Made by a program: the position numbers and the translations under genes. From assembly GCA_942159475.1 (NCBI GenBank), contig OW804098.1:8698773-8762772 (forward strand): a stretch of 64,000 nucleotides of DNA, given 5' to 3'. Under the pieces are notes generated by a model that was not told where the DNA came from, searched no databases, and saw only the letters and a program-made list of their open reading frames with translations. The stretch comes from Sthenelais limicola (lineage: Eukaryota; Annelida; Polychaeta; Phyllodocida; Sigalionidae). Shown here piece by piece: positions 1 to 9,998 of the stretch. Numbering within the stretch: the first letter of the stretch is position 1; every line of letters starts with the position of its first letter.

Positions 1-69
1 CTTGAGACAACATGTCTGTGCATGTTCTGTGAAAAAATCGTTATGATTCATCTATAACTCGTTAAAATA

Positions 70-482
70 CACCTGTTCAAACATACTTGCAATCACATGC
101 GAATTTCGGATATTTCCGAAATTCGCATGACCTCCTGCGATTAGTCTTGGACAGTAACATAGGTCAACGAATTGTCGTGGCTAGCCCTACACATATGCGA
201 TTGCTTATAGAAGTAGGTGCGATTCCATTTGAAATCGCATCAACTGAGATTTTTCACATGCGATTTGGTTTATTTCACCTGCGATCTGGCATATCTGAAA
301 TCGCACATGAATTTGCATGTGTGTGGGACAACTTTTGCCCCTGCGATTTGTCGTAGGATTCTGCAACTGGTCGCAGCTGTCCCTACATAGGGGCGATTTT
401 GTTTTAAAAATCAATGCGATTTCGTCTGAAGTCGTACGAATTGCCGCAAGGGCCAATTCGCATCCCAATTCGCCCCTATGAA
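70..482. repeat. GCGATT-word-rich segment, probable MITE remnant
   Basis: About fourteen copies of the word GCGATT/GCGAATT, in both orientations, are packed into about 400 bases. Part of it is inverted: ATAGGGGCGATTTT near 385 faces AATTCGCCCCTAT near 470. The design resembles the word-dense F3 elements, but I see no clear outer ends or target duplication. Confidence 0.45.
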
Positions 483-492
483 GACGGGGCAT

Positions 493-589
493 GAACATGG
501 CATGTTTTCTATATATTTTTCACTGTACCATTAGTCCCATAATTCCATGCGAATCAAGATTCAAAATGGCGGCTATGCAAGTGCCCTAT
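493..589. repeat. F4 element, terminal fragment
   Basis: This matches the end of the full F4 copies at 40975, 41710 and 53540: an ATGGCATGTTTT word, a stretch ending TTAGTCCCATAATTCCATGC, and then AAAATGGCGGCTATGCAA. Only about 97 bases are present; the other end is missing. Confidence 0.75.
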
Positions 590-618
590 TAGCTTAAGAC
601 TGAGAGATGGAATGGAAC

Positions 619-951
619 GCAAAAATCACTTTCGTTGACAAAGTTAACTCGATCTCTCAATCATATACAATATGGCCGCCAAGTCAGGCTAGCGGCGCCT
701 CATTTTGCACATTGATTTGTTATTGTTTGTTGACTGACTTAGGACCAATTTAAGGTTAGGGCTAGGGTTATAGTTAGTATTGGTATCAATCCAGGGCTGA
801 CTAGGCCCAAACCGGCATTGATACCAAATATTATCACTTTTTTCACCTTATTTACGTCTTGACAATTGATGCACCGCACGCCTGACTTGGCGGCCATCTT
901 GGATTTGATTGAGGCATCAAGTTAACCTTTGTCCATGAAAGTGGGCCTTGC
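619..951. mobile_element. Single-copy MITE with long inverted ends
   Basis: Imperfect inverted repeats of about 75 bases face each other. Left arm words GTTGACAAAGTTAACT, CTCAATCA and ATGGCCGCCAAGTCAGGC (from 630) have their reverse complements GCCTGACTTGGCGGCCAT, TGATTGAG and AGTTAACCTTTGTC at 880-935. The roughly 190-base interior has no open frame worth naming. It contains a degenerate GGTTAGGG-like run near 755. No target duplication was identified. Confidence 0.7.
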
Positions 952-1131
952 AAATGGAATGTGTTAAAAAAGGTACTAGACATTAATAAGGTCTGAGTAG
1001 GAACATTAATCTTTATCAGTTGGTTTATGACTTGTTCATTCCGTCTTCTCTCCCGATTAATTAACTCTGGAAGCTTGGAAGCTTATTTTTCAACTGCCCT
1101 CTCCACTACAAGTCATAACGTCTAAGCACAT

Positions 1132-1368
1132 GGGTCAGATTATCAGAAAATGTACAATTGGCAGCTGTACCTAGTTTGTAAATTCTGCTAAATTAGGCTG
1201 CAACTTGGCCAATACTTGGTAAATTCGAGTATATATTTGGCATTGCATTGATTCTAGCAATCTGTTTGGTTAGGATGATCTGTATTTTGAACTGTATTTT
1301 TGTCTGAAATTCGGGTTATTTGGGAGGATTAGTGAAGGTGAATTGTACATTTTCTGAAAAACCGACCC
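1132..1368 (+). mobile_element. F1 MITE, subfamily A
   Basis: Full-length. F1 is non-autonomous: it has 28-base inverted ends (GGGTCAGATT...ACAATT and complement) around about 180 bases of non-coding interior. Subfamily A is marked by CATTGATTCTAGCAATCTG and GAACTGTATTTTGAAC; here the interior has a few private changes (GGATGATCTG). The right end reads CCGACCC. Confidence 0.9.
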
Positions 1369-1420
1369 ACAGATTTCAAGCCAGGATTAATGATGGGAAA
1401 GTTGGGTTAATTCTTCCCTC

Positions 1421-2635
1421 CGTACTACCCCACATCACTGAGTCTATACACAATGGTAGTCCCCTCCGTACTACCCCACATCACTGAGTCTATACACAAT
1501 GGTAGACCCCTCCATCATACTACCCCACATCACTGAGTCTATACACAATGGTAGTCCCCTCCATACTACCCCACATCACTGAGTCTATACACAATGGTAG
1601 ACCCCTCCACCATACTACCCCACATCACTGAGTCTATACACAATGGTAGACCCCTCCGTACTACCCCACATCACTGAGTCTATACACAATGGTAGTCCCC
1701 TCCATCATACTACCCCACATCACTGAGTCTATACACAATGGTAGACCCCTCCATACTACCCCACATCACTGAGTCTATACACAATGGTAGTCCCCACCAT
1801 ACTACCCCACATCACTGAGTCTATACACAATGGTAGACCCCTCCATACTACCCCACATCACTGAGTCTATACACAATGGTAGACCCCTCCATACTACCCC
1901 ACATCACTAAGTCTATACACAATGGTAGACCCCTCCATACTACCCCACATCACTGAGTCTATACACAATGGTAGTCCCCTCCATCATACTACCCCACATC
2001 ACTGAGTCTATACACAATGGTAGTCCCCTCCGTACTACCCCACATCACTGAGTCTATACACAATGGTAGACCCCTCCATACTACCCCACATCACTGAGTC
2101 TATACACAATGGTAGTCCCCTCCATACTACCCCACATCACTGAGTCTATACACAATGGTAGACCCCTCCGTACTACCCCACATCACTGAGTCTATACACA
2201 ATGGTAGACCCCTCCATCATACTACCCCACATCACTGAGTCTATACACAATGGTAGACCCCTCCATACTACCCCACATCACTGAGTCTATACACAATGGT
2301 AGTCCCCTCCATACTACCCCACATCACTGAGTCTATACACAATGGTAGACCCCTCCACCATACTACCCCACATCACTGAGTCTATACACAATGGTAGTCC
2401 CCTCCATACTACCCCACATCACTGAGTCTATACACAATGGTAGACCCCTCCATACTACCCCACATCACTGAGTCTATACACAATGGTAGACCCCTCCATA
2501 CTACCCCACATCACTGAGTCTATACACAATGGTAGACCCCTCCATACTACCCCACATCACTGAGTCTATACACAATGGTAGTCCCTCCATACTACCCCAC
2601 ATCACTGAGTCTATACACAATGGTAGACCCCTCCA
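1421..2635. repeat. 45-48-bp minisatellite, about 26 units
   Basis: Tandem units each contain ACTACCCCACATCACTGAG followed by TCTATACACAATGGTAG. The joint between units varies: GACCCCTCC or GTCCCCTCC, then AT, GT, ATCAT or ACCAT. The core is almost invariant (one AA for GA substitution at about 1910), while the joint gains or loses CAT triplets. It lies between two F1 copies. Confidence 0.95.
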
Positions 2636-2736
2636 TCAGCAGTAGCCCCCATCCATGCCGGACCACATCTGTGTCGTCGATGACCATAAACCAAGAGCCA
2701 GCCTTGGCAGCCCAACGCTCTACCATAGCATATAAT

Positions 2737-2969
2737 GAGTCAGATTTTCAGAAAATGTACAATTCACCTTCACCAATCCTCTCAAATAACCCAACTTTCA
2801 GGCGAAAATCAGGTCAAAATACAGTTCAACATAACCAGACAGATTTATTGAATGAATACAATACAGAATATACTCAGATATACCTAGTATTTATCATTTT
2901 TCACTCTAATTGAGCAGAATTTGAGAGATGTGTAGAACTGTAAATTGTACATTTTCTGAAAATCTGACC
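2737..2969 (-). mobile_element. F1 MITE, subfamily C
   Basis: Full-length apart from weak tips (GAGTCAG and CTGACCA). Subfamily C is marked, read on the minus strand, by ATTCATTCAATAAATCTGTC, and by TTCTACACATCTCTCAAATT in place of the usual GGCAGCTGTACAC end. Confidence 0.85.
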
Positions 2970-3177
2970 AATAACGACCGAGGTCATCATCGTCCCACGT
3001 CTCGTTCGATACTGCTACTGATATAATGGCGGAAAGTCAAAGTATTCATTGATCTCCCAATGGTTCATCACTATATATTATGACATTATCGGGGTGCTGG
3101 ATGATTGGGCCGGCCCACGATATCGTCTCACTTGATAACACTCCACTACTACCAACACCGAGTAGCCTTGGCTATAT

Positions 3178-3402
3178 GGGTCAGATTTTCAGAAAATGTA
3201 CACATCATCTTCTCAAATAACCCAAATTTCAGACGAAAATAAAGTTCAAAATACAGTTCAACCTAACCAAACAGATTGCTAGAATGAATGCAATGCCGAA
3301 TATACTCGAATTTACCTAGTATTGACCAAATTGCAGCCTTATTTAGCAGAATTTACTAAGTGTATACAGCTGCCAATTGTACATTTTCTGAAAATCTGAT
3401 TC
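3178..3402 (-). mobile_element. F1 MITE, subfamily A, end-damaged
   Basis: The left tip GGGTCAG is intact, but about 12 bases after GTACA are missing before CATCTTCTCAAATAACCC. The right tip has decayed to CTGATTC. Confidence 0.85.
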
Positions 3403-3590
3403 GAGTAACCTTGGCTATCTGGGAACGCTCAAGGAACGCGCCGGTCTATCAGGGGCTGGTAGATCGGGCGATATAAAAATCTAAAATAACGCAATTATCA
3501 AAAGGTTTATGACCGTTATTTCATGATTTATTCACGTAATTCACCGTTTTCATTTCCATATTTTGGGAATTATATCTGGCAATTTGGAAT

Positions 3591-3757
3591 TGCAATCTAA
3601 ACATGTACATGTATAATGACTCAGAATTAGAGATGTATGAATGATAATCGCATTTTCATGCATCCATAAAACACAGTATGGACCAAGATCAAACGTATGA
3701 TTTTATGGTGTCGGTAGCAGATATGTTAACGGCCTCTAACTTATATATTATATATAT
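3591..3757. repeat. F9 dispersed repeat, copy 1
   Basis: About 165 bases (from TCTAAACATGTACATG to CTAACTTATATATTA) recur at 27361 with only a handful of differences. No inverted ends or coding content can be seen, so the class is unknown. Confidence 0.8.
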
Positions 3758-3976
3758 ATATGTGATGTGTATTAATGTTCGCGCATTATTTATTTTCGCT
3801 ATTTTTGCGTACCCACCTTTGTGTGCGAAAATAAATCCTGTGCGAAAGGTATAATTATTGCATGAACAGGGTGTGAGACTTCCTTGCTGCGCGAATTTAA
3901 ATCCCAGTGAAAAAGGTGTCATTTTACTTAGTGCGAAAAATTTATATGCGCGAAAATAAATACGTTTACTGTATTT

Positions 3977-4368
3977 GTGATATGATGTGGAAAATCAGTC
4001 ATACGTCGCAAAATTATGGAATGTGAGATACCATCATAATTGAAAAGATGAGATCAACCCGATTCCAATGGTAGTAAACAGAAGGATATCTCATAAATAT
4101 TTCTATGTTAAGTTCGATAATTTTATTTTTGAAAAAACCCAACTTATTGCAATATTTCTGGGTAGACAATTACAAGTAATTAACTAAATATACTCTATAA
4201 GATGTCCTTAGAAATGCATTGATATGTTTAATACACTCTCCTGAAATTTGGTAGATCTATTTATACGACTAAAAAGGGTAGATATCCCTAAGATAAAAAC
4301 AATCTTACAAAGTAATCCTGTAAATAAATCACTTTGAAAAATAGCAAGTTTCACCTAAATCATATATG
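3977..4368. mobile_element. F2 MITE, degenerate copy
   Basis: Words of the F2 end (GTGG AAAATCAGTCATACGTCGCA) and interior (GAAAAGATGAGATCAA, AGTAAACAGAAGGATATCT, TAAATAAATCACTTTGAAAAA) appear in order, but both tips are eroded. Confidence 0.6.
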
Positions 4369-4503
4369 AACCAACGAGTATAAAATAAAGTTATTTTATT
4401 CTCCTAACTTATATATAAACCAACGAGTATAAAATAAAGTTATTTAATTCTCCTAACTTATATATAAACCAACGAGTATAAAATAAAGTTATTTTATTCT
4501 CAT
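4369..4503. repeat. 57-bp tandem repeat, about 2.4 units
   Basis: The unit runs ATAAACCAACGAGTATAAAA through TAAAGTTATTTTATTCTCC to TAACTTATAT. Three near-identical starts lie at about 4369, 4426 and 4470. The words AACCAACGAGT also occur at the base of the hairpin at 60 kb. Confidence 0.8.
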
Positions 4504-5050
4504 TGTATGAACAGTGCTAATTTCTTGTCGTTAATTTGGTAAAACACACAACAGTTCATTATTACATACTCCGCAATAGACTGCACTTTGCCAAATATTA
4601 AAATCTTGTGCATAACTATTTCACTATTTCACCCATAGAAACAATGGTGACCACAGCATTTGACCCCACTGCATGATAATGGACAACTACAGCTATAGTT
4701 TATGACAGGATAATTAAACAACAGTGATTTCTCTCTGATGTCGATGTGTGTAGAAGGAATACCATTAGTTCCTGTTAATCAGTTAACCTCCTCATAAAAA
4801 ACCAGCTGGGCCATGGGGTCGGCTCGCCTCCCTCAACCCAATTTTGGGGGAAAGTTCCTCCTGTTTTAGCTTTAATCGTCTGTATTTATTTTACCACATA
4901 CCATTAAGAGATTAGGTAGCCGACGTTTAATGACACTTAAATGACCAAAGGATCTGGCCATTTTCCCCACTTCCCCCGTCCCCCGTCCCCCTTCCCTGTT
5001 AAGGAATCCGGCATTTATGTGGATTTTGTTTATTGGAAGTGTGTCAATAT
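4504..5050. other. Unannotated stretch
   Basis: No repeat family, inverted ends or plausible exon was recognised. A C-rich patch lies at 4970-5000 (CCCCGTCCCCC). Confidence 0.5.
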
Positions 5051-5281
5051 GGGTCAGATTTCATAAAATGTACAATTTGCCTTCACCAATACTCTCAAAT
5101 AACCAACCTTATAGGCAAAAATGAGCTTCAAAATGCAGTTTAACATAACAAAACTGATACTTTAAATCAATGCGATACCAAATATACTCAGATATACCTA
5201 GTATTGACCATTTTTCAGTCAAATTTAGCAGAATTTCCAAATGTAAACGACTGCCAATTGTGGATTGTCTGAAAATCTGAT
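5051..5281 (-). mobile_element. F1 MITE, subfamily B
   Basis: Full-length with decayed right tip (TTGTGGATTGTCTG...CTGATGA). Subfamily B is marked on the minus strand by GATTTAAAGTATCAG and TTAAACTGCATTTTGAAG. Confidence 0.85.
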
Positions 5282-5470
5282 GAAATACACTGATGGCAAT
5301 TTATTTGTTAATTTATTCAATTGCATTCCATTTTCGCAATAAATTCCTCGCATTATATATATATAGTTCAAAGGCTTTGGGCGTTAAATGCCCAGCCTTC
5401 GAGGGTCCTTTTACAGGAATTTCTACCGAAATTGTCACACATTTTCCCTCTTACGCGGGAATAAATTCAT

Positions 5471-5705
5471 GGGTGAAATCGCCAGAAAATGTACAATTCA
5501 CCTTCACCAATCCTCTCAAATAACCAAAATTTAAGACGAAAATGATCTTCAAAATTTAGTTCAACATAACCAAACAGATTGTTTGCATCAAGGCAATGTC
5601 AAATATACTCAGATATACCTAGCGTTGACCATTTTCCAGCCTAATTTAGCAGAATTTACTAAATGTGTAGAGCTGCCAATTGTACATTTTCCGAAAATCT
5701 GACCC
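5471..5705 (-). mobile_element. F1 MITE, subfamily D-like
   Basis: The left tip is GGGTGAAATCGCC, as in other D copies (complement of GATTTCACCC). The interior reads CAAACAGATTGTTTGCATCAA, close to the copies at 22244 and 45421. The right end is intact. Confidence 0.8.
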
Positions 5706-6037
5706 CTATAGTAGAAAATACAGTGCGGCGTTAACGTGACGACATCCGTTCCTTTCAGGAGCAGCGACGTTATGGGCTCCGTGGGGCCGTAAGGGGCCGT
5801 AAGGTCTCTGTATAGAATTTCATGGGCGCATAAATCCATGTTAAGGGCCCGTGGCTACCTGTTACATCAACACCTCCACTGCTTTAATTTGTTTTTCACA
5901 CGCAATTCTCATGTTGACATGATTGCCCCGCGAGTGGGAAGGTGTTCTTTGTGGGATTATTGTAAATCTTAGTAACGTGGGCTAAACACAGTAGCATGCC
6001 AGGGGTGGTAATATCAACTCAATAAAGAATAAAATAT
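5706..6037. other. Unannotated stretch
   Basis: Nothing recognised. A short tandem GGGGCCGTAA pair occurs near 5785. Confidence 0.5.
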
Positions 6038-6409
6038 GAGATGTGTTTCAGGAAAATGAGTCACAAGTCGCAAAATTGTTGGAATATTTTCAGTTTTGGA
6101 GTGTCTAGTCCTTGTGGTTGGATGAATAGATATACCAAATTTCAAGACTGTTTATTAATTATATCAGTGCGTTACTCAGATCATCCTATTGAGTATATCT
6201 AGCTACTTTACTGGTAATTATCCACCTAGAATTATTGCAAACTTTGTTTTTCAAAAATAAAAATATCTGACTAAAACGATGAAGGTACTTATGAGATATC
6301 CTTAATGTTTTCATTCATTGTATTCGGCTTTATCTCATCTTTTCAAATATAATGGTATCTCAAAATCTATTTTTTGCGACTTATGACTCATTTGCCTGAA
6401 ACACATCAC
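6038..6409. mobile_element. F2 MITE, full copy with ATAT duplication
   Basis: F2 is a non-coding element with about 40-base inverted ends: GTGATGTGTTTCAGGAAAAT, then GAGTCACAAGTCGCAAAA, and their complement. This copy (tip GAGATGTG) is flanked by ATAT at 6034-6037 and 6410-6413, a clean 4-bp target duplication. No transposase relative is present in the window. Confidence 0.85.
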
Positions 6410-6423
6410 ATATGTGCTCATAG

Positions 6424-6846
6424 GGGTCAGATTCTCAGAAAATGTACAATCCACCTTCACCAATCCTCTCAAATAACCCACATTTCAGACGAAAATAAAG
6501 CTCAAAACTCAATTCAACCTAACCGAACAGATTGCTAGAATCAATGCAATGCCAAATATACTTAAATTTACCTAGTATTGACCAAATTGCAGCCTAATTT
6601 AGCATAGAATAGAATAGATAATCTTTTATTTGTCCAAATTAAATAGAGTTACAGTGGCATGTGACAAATATAGGCATGGATCTTTGTCCATCTTTGTCCA
6701 TCTTTGTCCATCTTCATGCGGTTACCTTAATTTGGAATAATTTCTAAGATACTACCTTTGGTTAAACATAATGGTTGAATAAAGAGTTAGCAGAATTTAC
6801 TAAATGTGTAGAGCTGCCAGTTGTACATTTTCTGAGAATCTGATCC
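6424..6846 (-). mobile_element. F1 MITE, subfamily A, split by a retroposon
   Basis: The F1 sequence is continuous across an inserted block at 6605-6786. It resumes at TTAGCAGAATTTAC after the insert. The tips are GGGTCAG and CTGATCC. Confidence 0.9.
6605..6786 (-). mobile_element. 5'-truncated retroposon inside F1
   Basis: The insert starts with TAGAATAGAATAGATAATC and TTTTATTTGTCC. Read on the minus strand this is a 3' end with ACAAATAAAAGATTATC and a (TTCTA) repeat tail. TTAGCA flanks it on both sides (6599-6604 and 6787-6792), fitting a target duplication of an F1 sequence. A (CATCTTTGTC) triplication lies inside at about 6690. It is too short to code. Confidence 0.8.
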
Positions 6847-6933
6847 ATATGAACATTCTCATATATATATATATATTTATTATACGCGCATGCTATATGA
6901 GAAGTGCTATAAGTGGGGTGCTATAAAAATATA
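6847..6933. repeat. Gap-edge repeat with partner at 24.7 kb
   Basis: The sequence from ATATATATTTATTATACGCG to GGGGTGCTATAAAAATATA matches the reverse complement of 24745-24832. It is cut off by the gap. Confidence 0.65.
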
Positions 6934-7133
6934 NNNNNNNNNNNNNNNNNNNNNNNNNNNNNNNNNNNNNNNNNNNNNNNNNNNNNNNNNNNNNNNNNNN
7001 NNNNNNNNNNNNNNNNNNNNNNNNNNNNNNNNNNNNNNNNNNNNNNNNNNNNNNNNNNNNNNNNNNNNNNNNNNNNNNNNNNNNNNNNNNNNNNNNNNNN
7101 NNNNNNNNNNNNNNNNNNNNNNNNNNNNNNNNN
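6934..7133. other. Assembly gap (200 N)
   Basis: Exactly 200 N bases, probably a placeholder length, flanked by repeats on both sides. Confidence 0.99.
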
Positions 7134-7144
7134 CACATGCACGG

Positions 7145-7379
7145 GGGTCAGATTTTCAGAAAATGTACAATTGGCAGCTCTACACATTAAGTAAATTGTG
7201 CTAAATTAGGCCGAAAAATGAAGAATAACGGGTATATCTGAGTATATTTGGGATCGCATTGATTTAAAGTATCAGTTCTGTTATGTTAAACGGTATTTTG
7301 AAGCTCATTTTTGTCTTAAATGTGTGTTATTTGAGTGGATCGGTGAAGGCGAATTGTACATTTTCTGAAGATCTGACCC
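7145..7379 (+). mobile_element. F1 MITE, subfamily B
   Basis: Full-length with both tips intact (GGGTCAG, CTGACCC). The central part reads GTATCAGTTCTGTTATGTTA. Confidence 0.9.
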
Positions 7380-7390
7380 ATATAGCAAGA

Positions 7391-7550
7391 CTAATACTAG
7401 GTAAATTCGAGTGTATTCGGCATTGCATTGATTCTAGCAGTCTGTTTGGTTAGGTTGAACTGTATTTTGAACTTTATTTTCATCTGAAATGTGGGTTATT
7501 TGAAAGGATTGGCGAGGGTAAATTGTACATTTTCTGAAAGCTTGACACCC
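7391..7550 (+). mobile_element. F1 MITE, subfamily A, left end missing
   Basis: It starts inside the element at CTAATACTAGGTAAATTCG, only 11 bases after the previous copy ends, and runs to a damaged right tip (AAGCTTGACACCC). Confidence 0.85.
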
Positions 7551-8080
7551 ATCCACTGTCATATAGTAACCAACTATGGTTAGTGTTTCCCCTGAAGATA
7601 AAGATACTGGAAAGTCGCTACTTTAACTCGAATTTTCTATCAAACCATTTTATCAACAACTGTATAAACATTTCTTAGGGACTATGTTTTGAGGGCCTAG
7701 ATGAGAGTGGTTGTCCCTGGGTCACCTCCTTCCTTGTTGCCTCCTTCCTCATCACTCATCACTATTAAAATATATTGTGAATATTTTATGATTATGACTG
7801 GGGAGAAACATCCTAAAAAAAAACATTTGTAAGCATGTAAGAATTACCCCACACTATATTTTTATCTACTGCAAGCTACACAGCCCCCACAGAAAGTGAA
7901 AACACTGTACAAAATTGTATTATGTGCTTTGTTATTCTATTAACTTATTTTTTATATGATAAACATATATGTTATCTTAATTAGTAGAGGGTCCTGTCGG
8001 AAGAACTGTTTAATGAGAACTGACTGAGTCAGGAGACCCATTCTCCATGTAGGCCATAAGTATGTAATATGGAAAATAAA

Positions 8081-8117
<37 letters not shown>

Positions 8118-8165
8118 ATTTGTGCTAGGAAGTTTCTTAATGTACACACGAATCTGAAGATCTGC
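7551..8165. other. Unannotated stretch with (TA)n
   Basis: No family was recognised. A TATATA run lies at 8083-8113. Confidence 0.5.
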
Positions 8166-8169
8166 TTAA

Positions 8170-8512
8170 AGCCCTGCACACACACAGCCGATTTGCCTCC
8201 CGATTGTCCCCCGATTTAGGTCTCCCGACGAATCCTATGACTTCTAATTTCCAATCCTTGTTTATGTTTTTGAAATAAAATGAACCAGAATTGGAAATGA
8301 AATCATAGGATTCACCAGAAGACCTTAATCGGGGGACAATCGGGAGGCAAATCGGCTGTGTGAGTCCCGATTTGAGTCCCGATTTGGGTCTCCTGATGAA
8401 TCCTAGGATTTCATTTCAAATCGGGAGGATATTCTGCTAAATTAGGCCTCTATTCGCGGCATTTTTGTCTCCCGATTGAGTTTTTGTCTCCCGATTTGTG
8501 TATGCCCCCCCT
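8170..8512. mobile_element. F3 TTAA-target element (CCGATTT words)
   Basis: It is flanked by TTAA at 8166-8169 and 8513-8516. Left end AGCCCTGCACACACACAGCC is followed by CGATTTGCCTCCCGATTG; an inverted copy at 8320-8361 ends GGCTGTGTG. The body is mostly repeats of CCCGATT. A TTAA target fits the piggyBac or Kolobok superfamilies. A 17-base F1-like word (ATTCTGCTAAATTAGGC) sits at 8431. Confidence 0.75.
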
Positions 8513-8779
8513 TTAAGCAACGGCAATTATTTGATTAAATCAATGCCCAATGAGATATGTGTGCTAGCGTTCATTTGTTCTAAATTGGTATACCTAATTA
8601 GATTTGCCTTGTTAGAGTTAACAAATTTGCCTCCCATGTTCCAGCCACTATTTACTCTAGATGGAGTGATGGACCTACTGACACCCATGAATAATTGATG
8701 CACTGACAGTCATAAATCCTGGAGTAATAATCGTGTTGGAAGCCATTAACATGGCCGGCAGTGTAGCAGGAACGTATAT

Positions 8780-9005
8780 GGGTCAGATTTTCAGAAAATG
8801 TACAATTCACCTTCCTCTCAAATAATCCACATTTAAGGCAGAAATGAGCTTCAAAATGCAGTTTAGCATAACAGAACCGATACTTTAAATCAATGCGATA
8901 CCATATACTCAAATATACCCAGTATTCTTCATTTTTCAGCCTAATTTAGGAGAATTTCCTAAATGTGTAGAGCTGCCAATTGTACATTTTCTGAAAATCT
9001 GACCC
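8780..9005 (-). mobile_element. F1 MITE, subfamily B
   Basis: Full-length but about 9 bases short near the left end (CACCTTCCTCTC instead of CACCTTCACCAATCCTCTC). Both tips are intact and sit in TATA-rich flanks. Confidence 0.9.
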
Positions 9006-9154
9006 TTATAGATCAGTGCCATTGTCCTTCTAACACCTCCCAAGAGTGTAGGAGATTATGGATATATGGTCAAAGACTATTATCCAGGGTATAAATATAT
9101 AGCCATCTCTCCAAATGGCCAATTCTCTACAATTAATGTGGAATAGGAATATGT

Positions 9155-9182
9155 GGGTAAGATCGTCAGAAAATGTACAATT
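9155..9182 (+). mobile_element. Solo F1 terminal repeat
   Basis: Only the 28-base F1 end is present (GGGTAAGATCGTCAGAAAAT plus GTACAATT). It then runs into unrelated DNA with no F1 interior and no partner end. It has the rarer GGGTAAG tip, shared with the other solo ends. Confidence 0.75.
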
Positions 9183-9496
9183 AGATAGTTTAGATGGTAA
9201 ATTAGATGATTTATTACTGCTTGTAAATATTATCATAGATGACCTATATTAGCTCGCTAGTAGTCATCCACTAATTGAGGCCGTAATATATTATCTTTTT
9301 ATTACTTCTAGTTGAACGTAATTTTATTCTTGGGCTTCTTTTTTCGAGAAAAGATTTTAATTATTCAATAAAATTGATCTACTTCATTTGATACAACTTT
9401 TATCTCTGTGCTGTAAAACTCTAGTTTATGGGGCGGTCCACAAAAAGTAGGTTATATAATAGGAAAGCCTAATTTATTTATCATGGTCTAGATCAT

Positions 9497-9730
9497 GGGT
9501 CAGAATTTCAGAAAATGTACAATTGGCAGTCGTACACATTTATTAAATTCTGCAAAATTAGCCTCGAATTTGGTCAATATAGGTAAATTCGAGTATATTC
9601 AGCATTTCATTGATTCTAGCAATCTGTTTGGTTAGGTTGAACTGTATTTTGAACTTTAGTTTCGTCTGAAATGTGGGTTATTTGAGAAGATTGGTGAAGT
9701 TGAATTGTACATTTTCTGACAATCTCACCC
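9497..9730 (+). mobile_element. F1 MITE, subfamily A, TCAT duplication
   Basis: Full-length. Flanked by TCAT at 9493-9496 and 9731-9734, one of the clearest 4-bp target duplications because it is not AT-simple. The right tip reads CTCACCC. Confidence 0.9.
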
Positions 9731-9998
9731 TCATATAAAGCACATGAAATAAGGGCGTAGTCATAATTAGTCAGGTGGAGGTTGATACATTGTAATGTAC
9801 ATTGTTCTCTCGCTCCTCATAACATCAAATGTGCACCACGTTGTACATTTCACTTTCATATGTAAGTGAGCTTCCACCAGCGATATAATTAGACAAAATA
9901 GTTTACGTTTTGTATTTATGGGTCAGATTTTCAGAAAATGTACAATTCAACTTCACCAGTCCTCTTAAACAACCCAAATTTCAGACAAAAATAAACTT

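Noticed and set aside
735..780. Telomere-like GGTTAGGGCTAGGG
   Set aside because: Only two or three degenerate units inside a MITE interior; not an interstitial telomere array.
1421..2635. CRISPR-like array of repeats and short variable joints
   Set aside because: The variable part is 2-5 bases of CAT slippage, not spacers, and the context is a eukaryotic genome.
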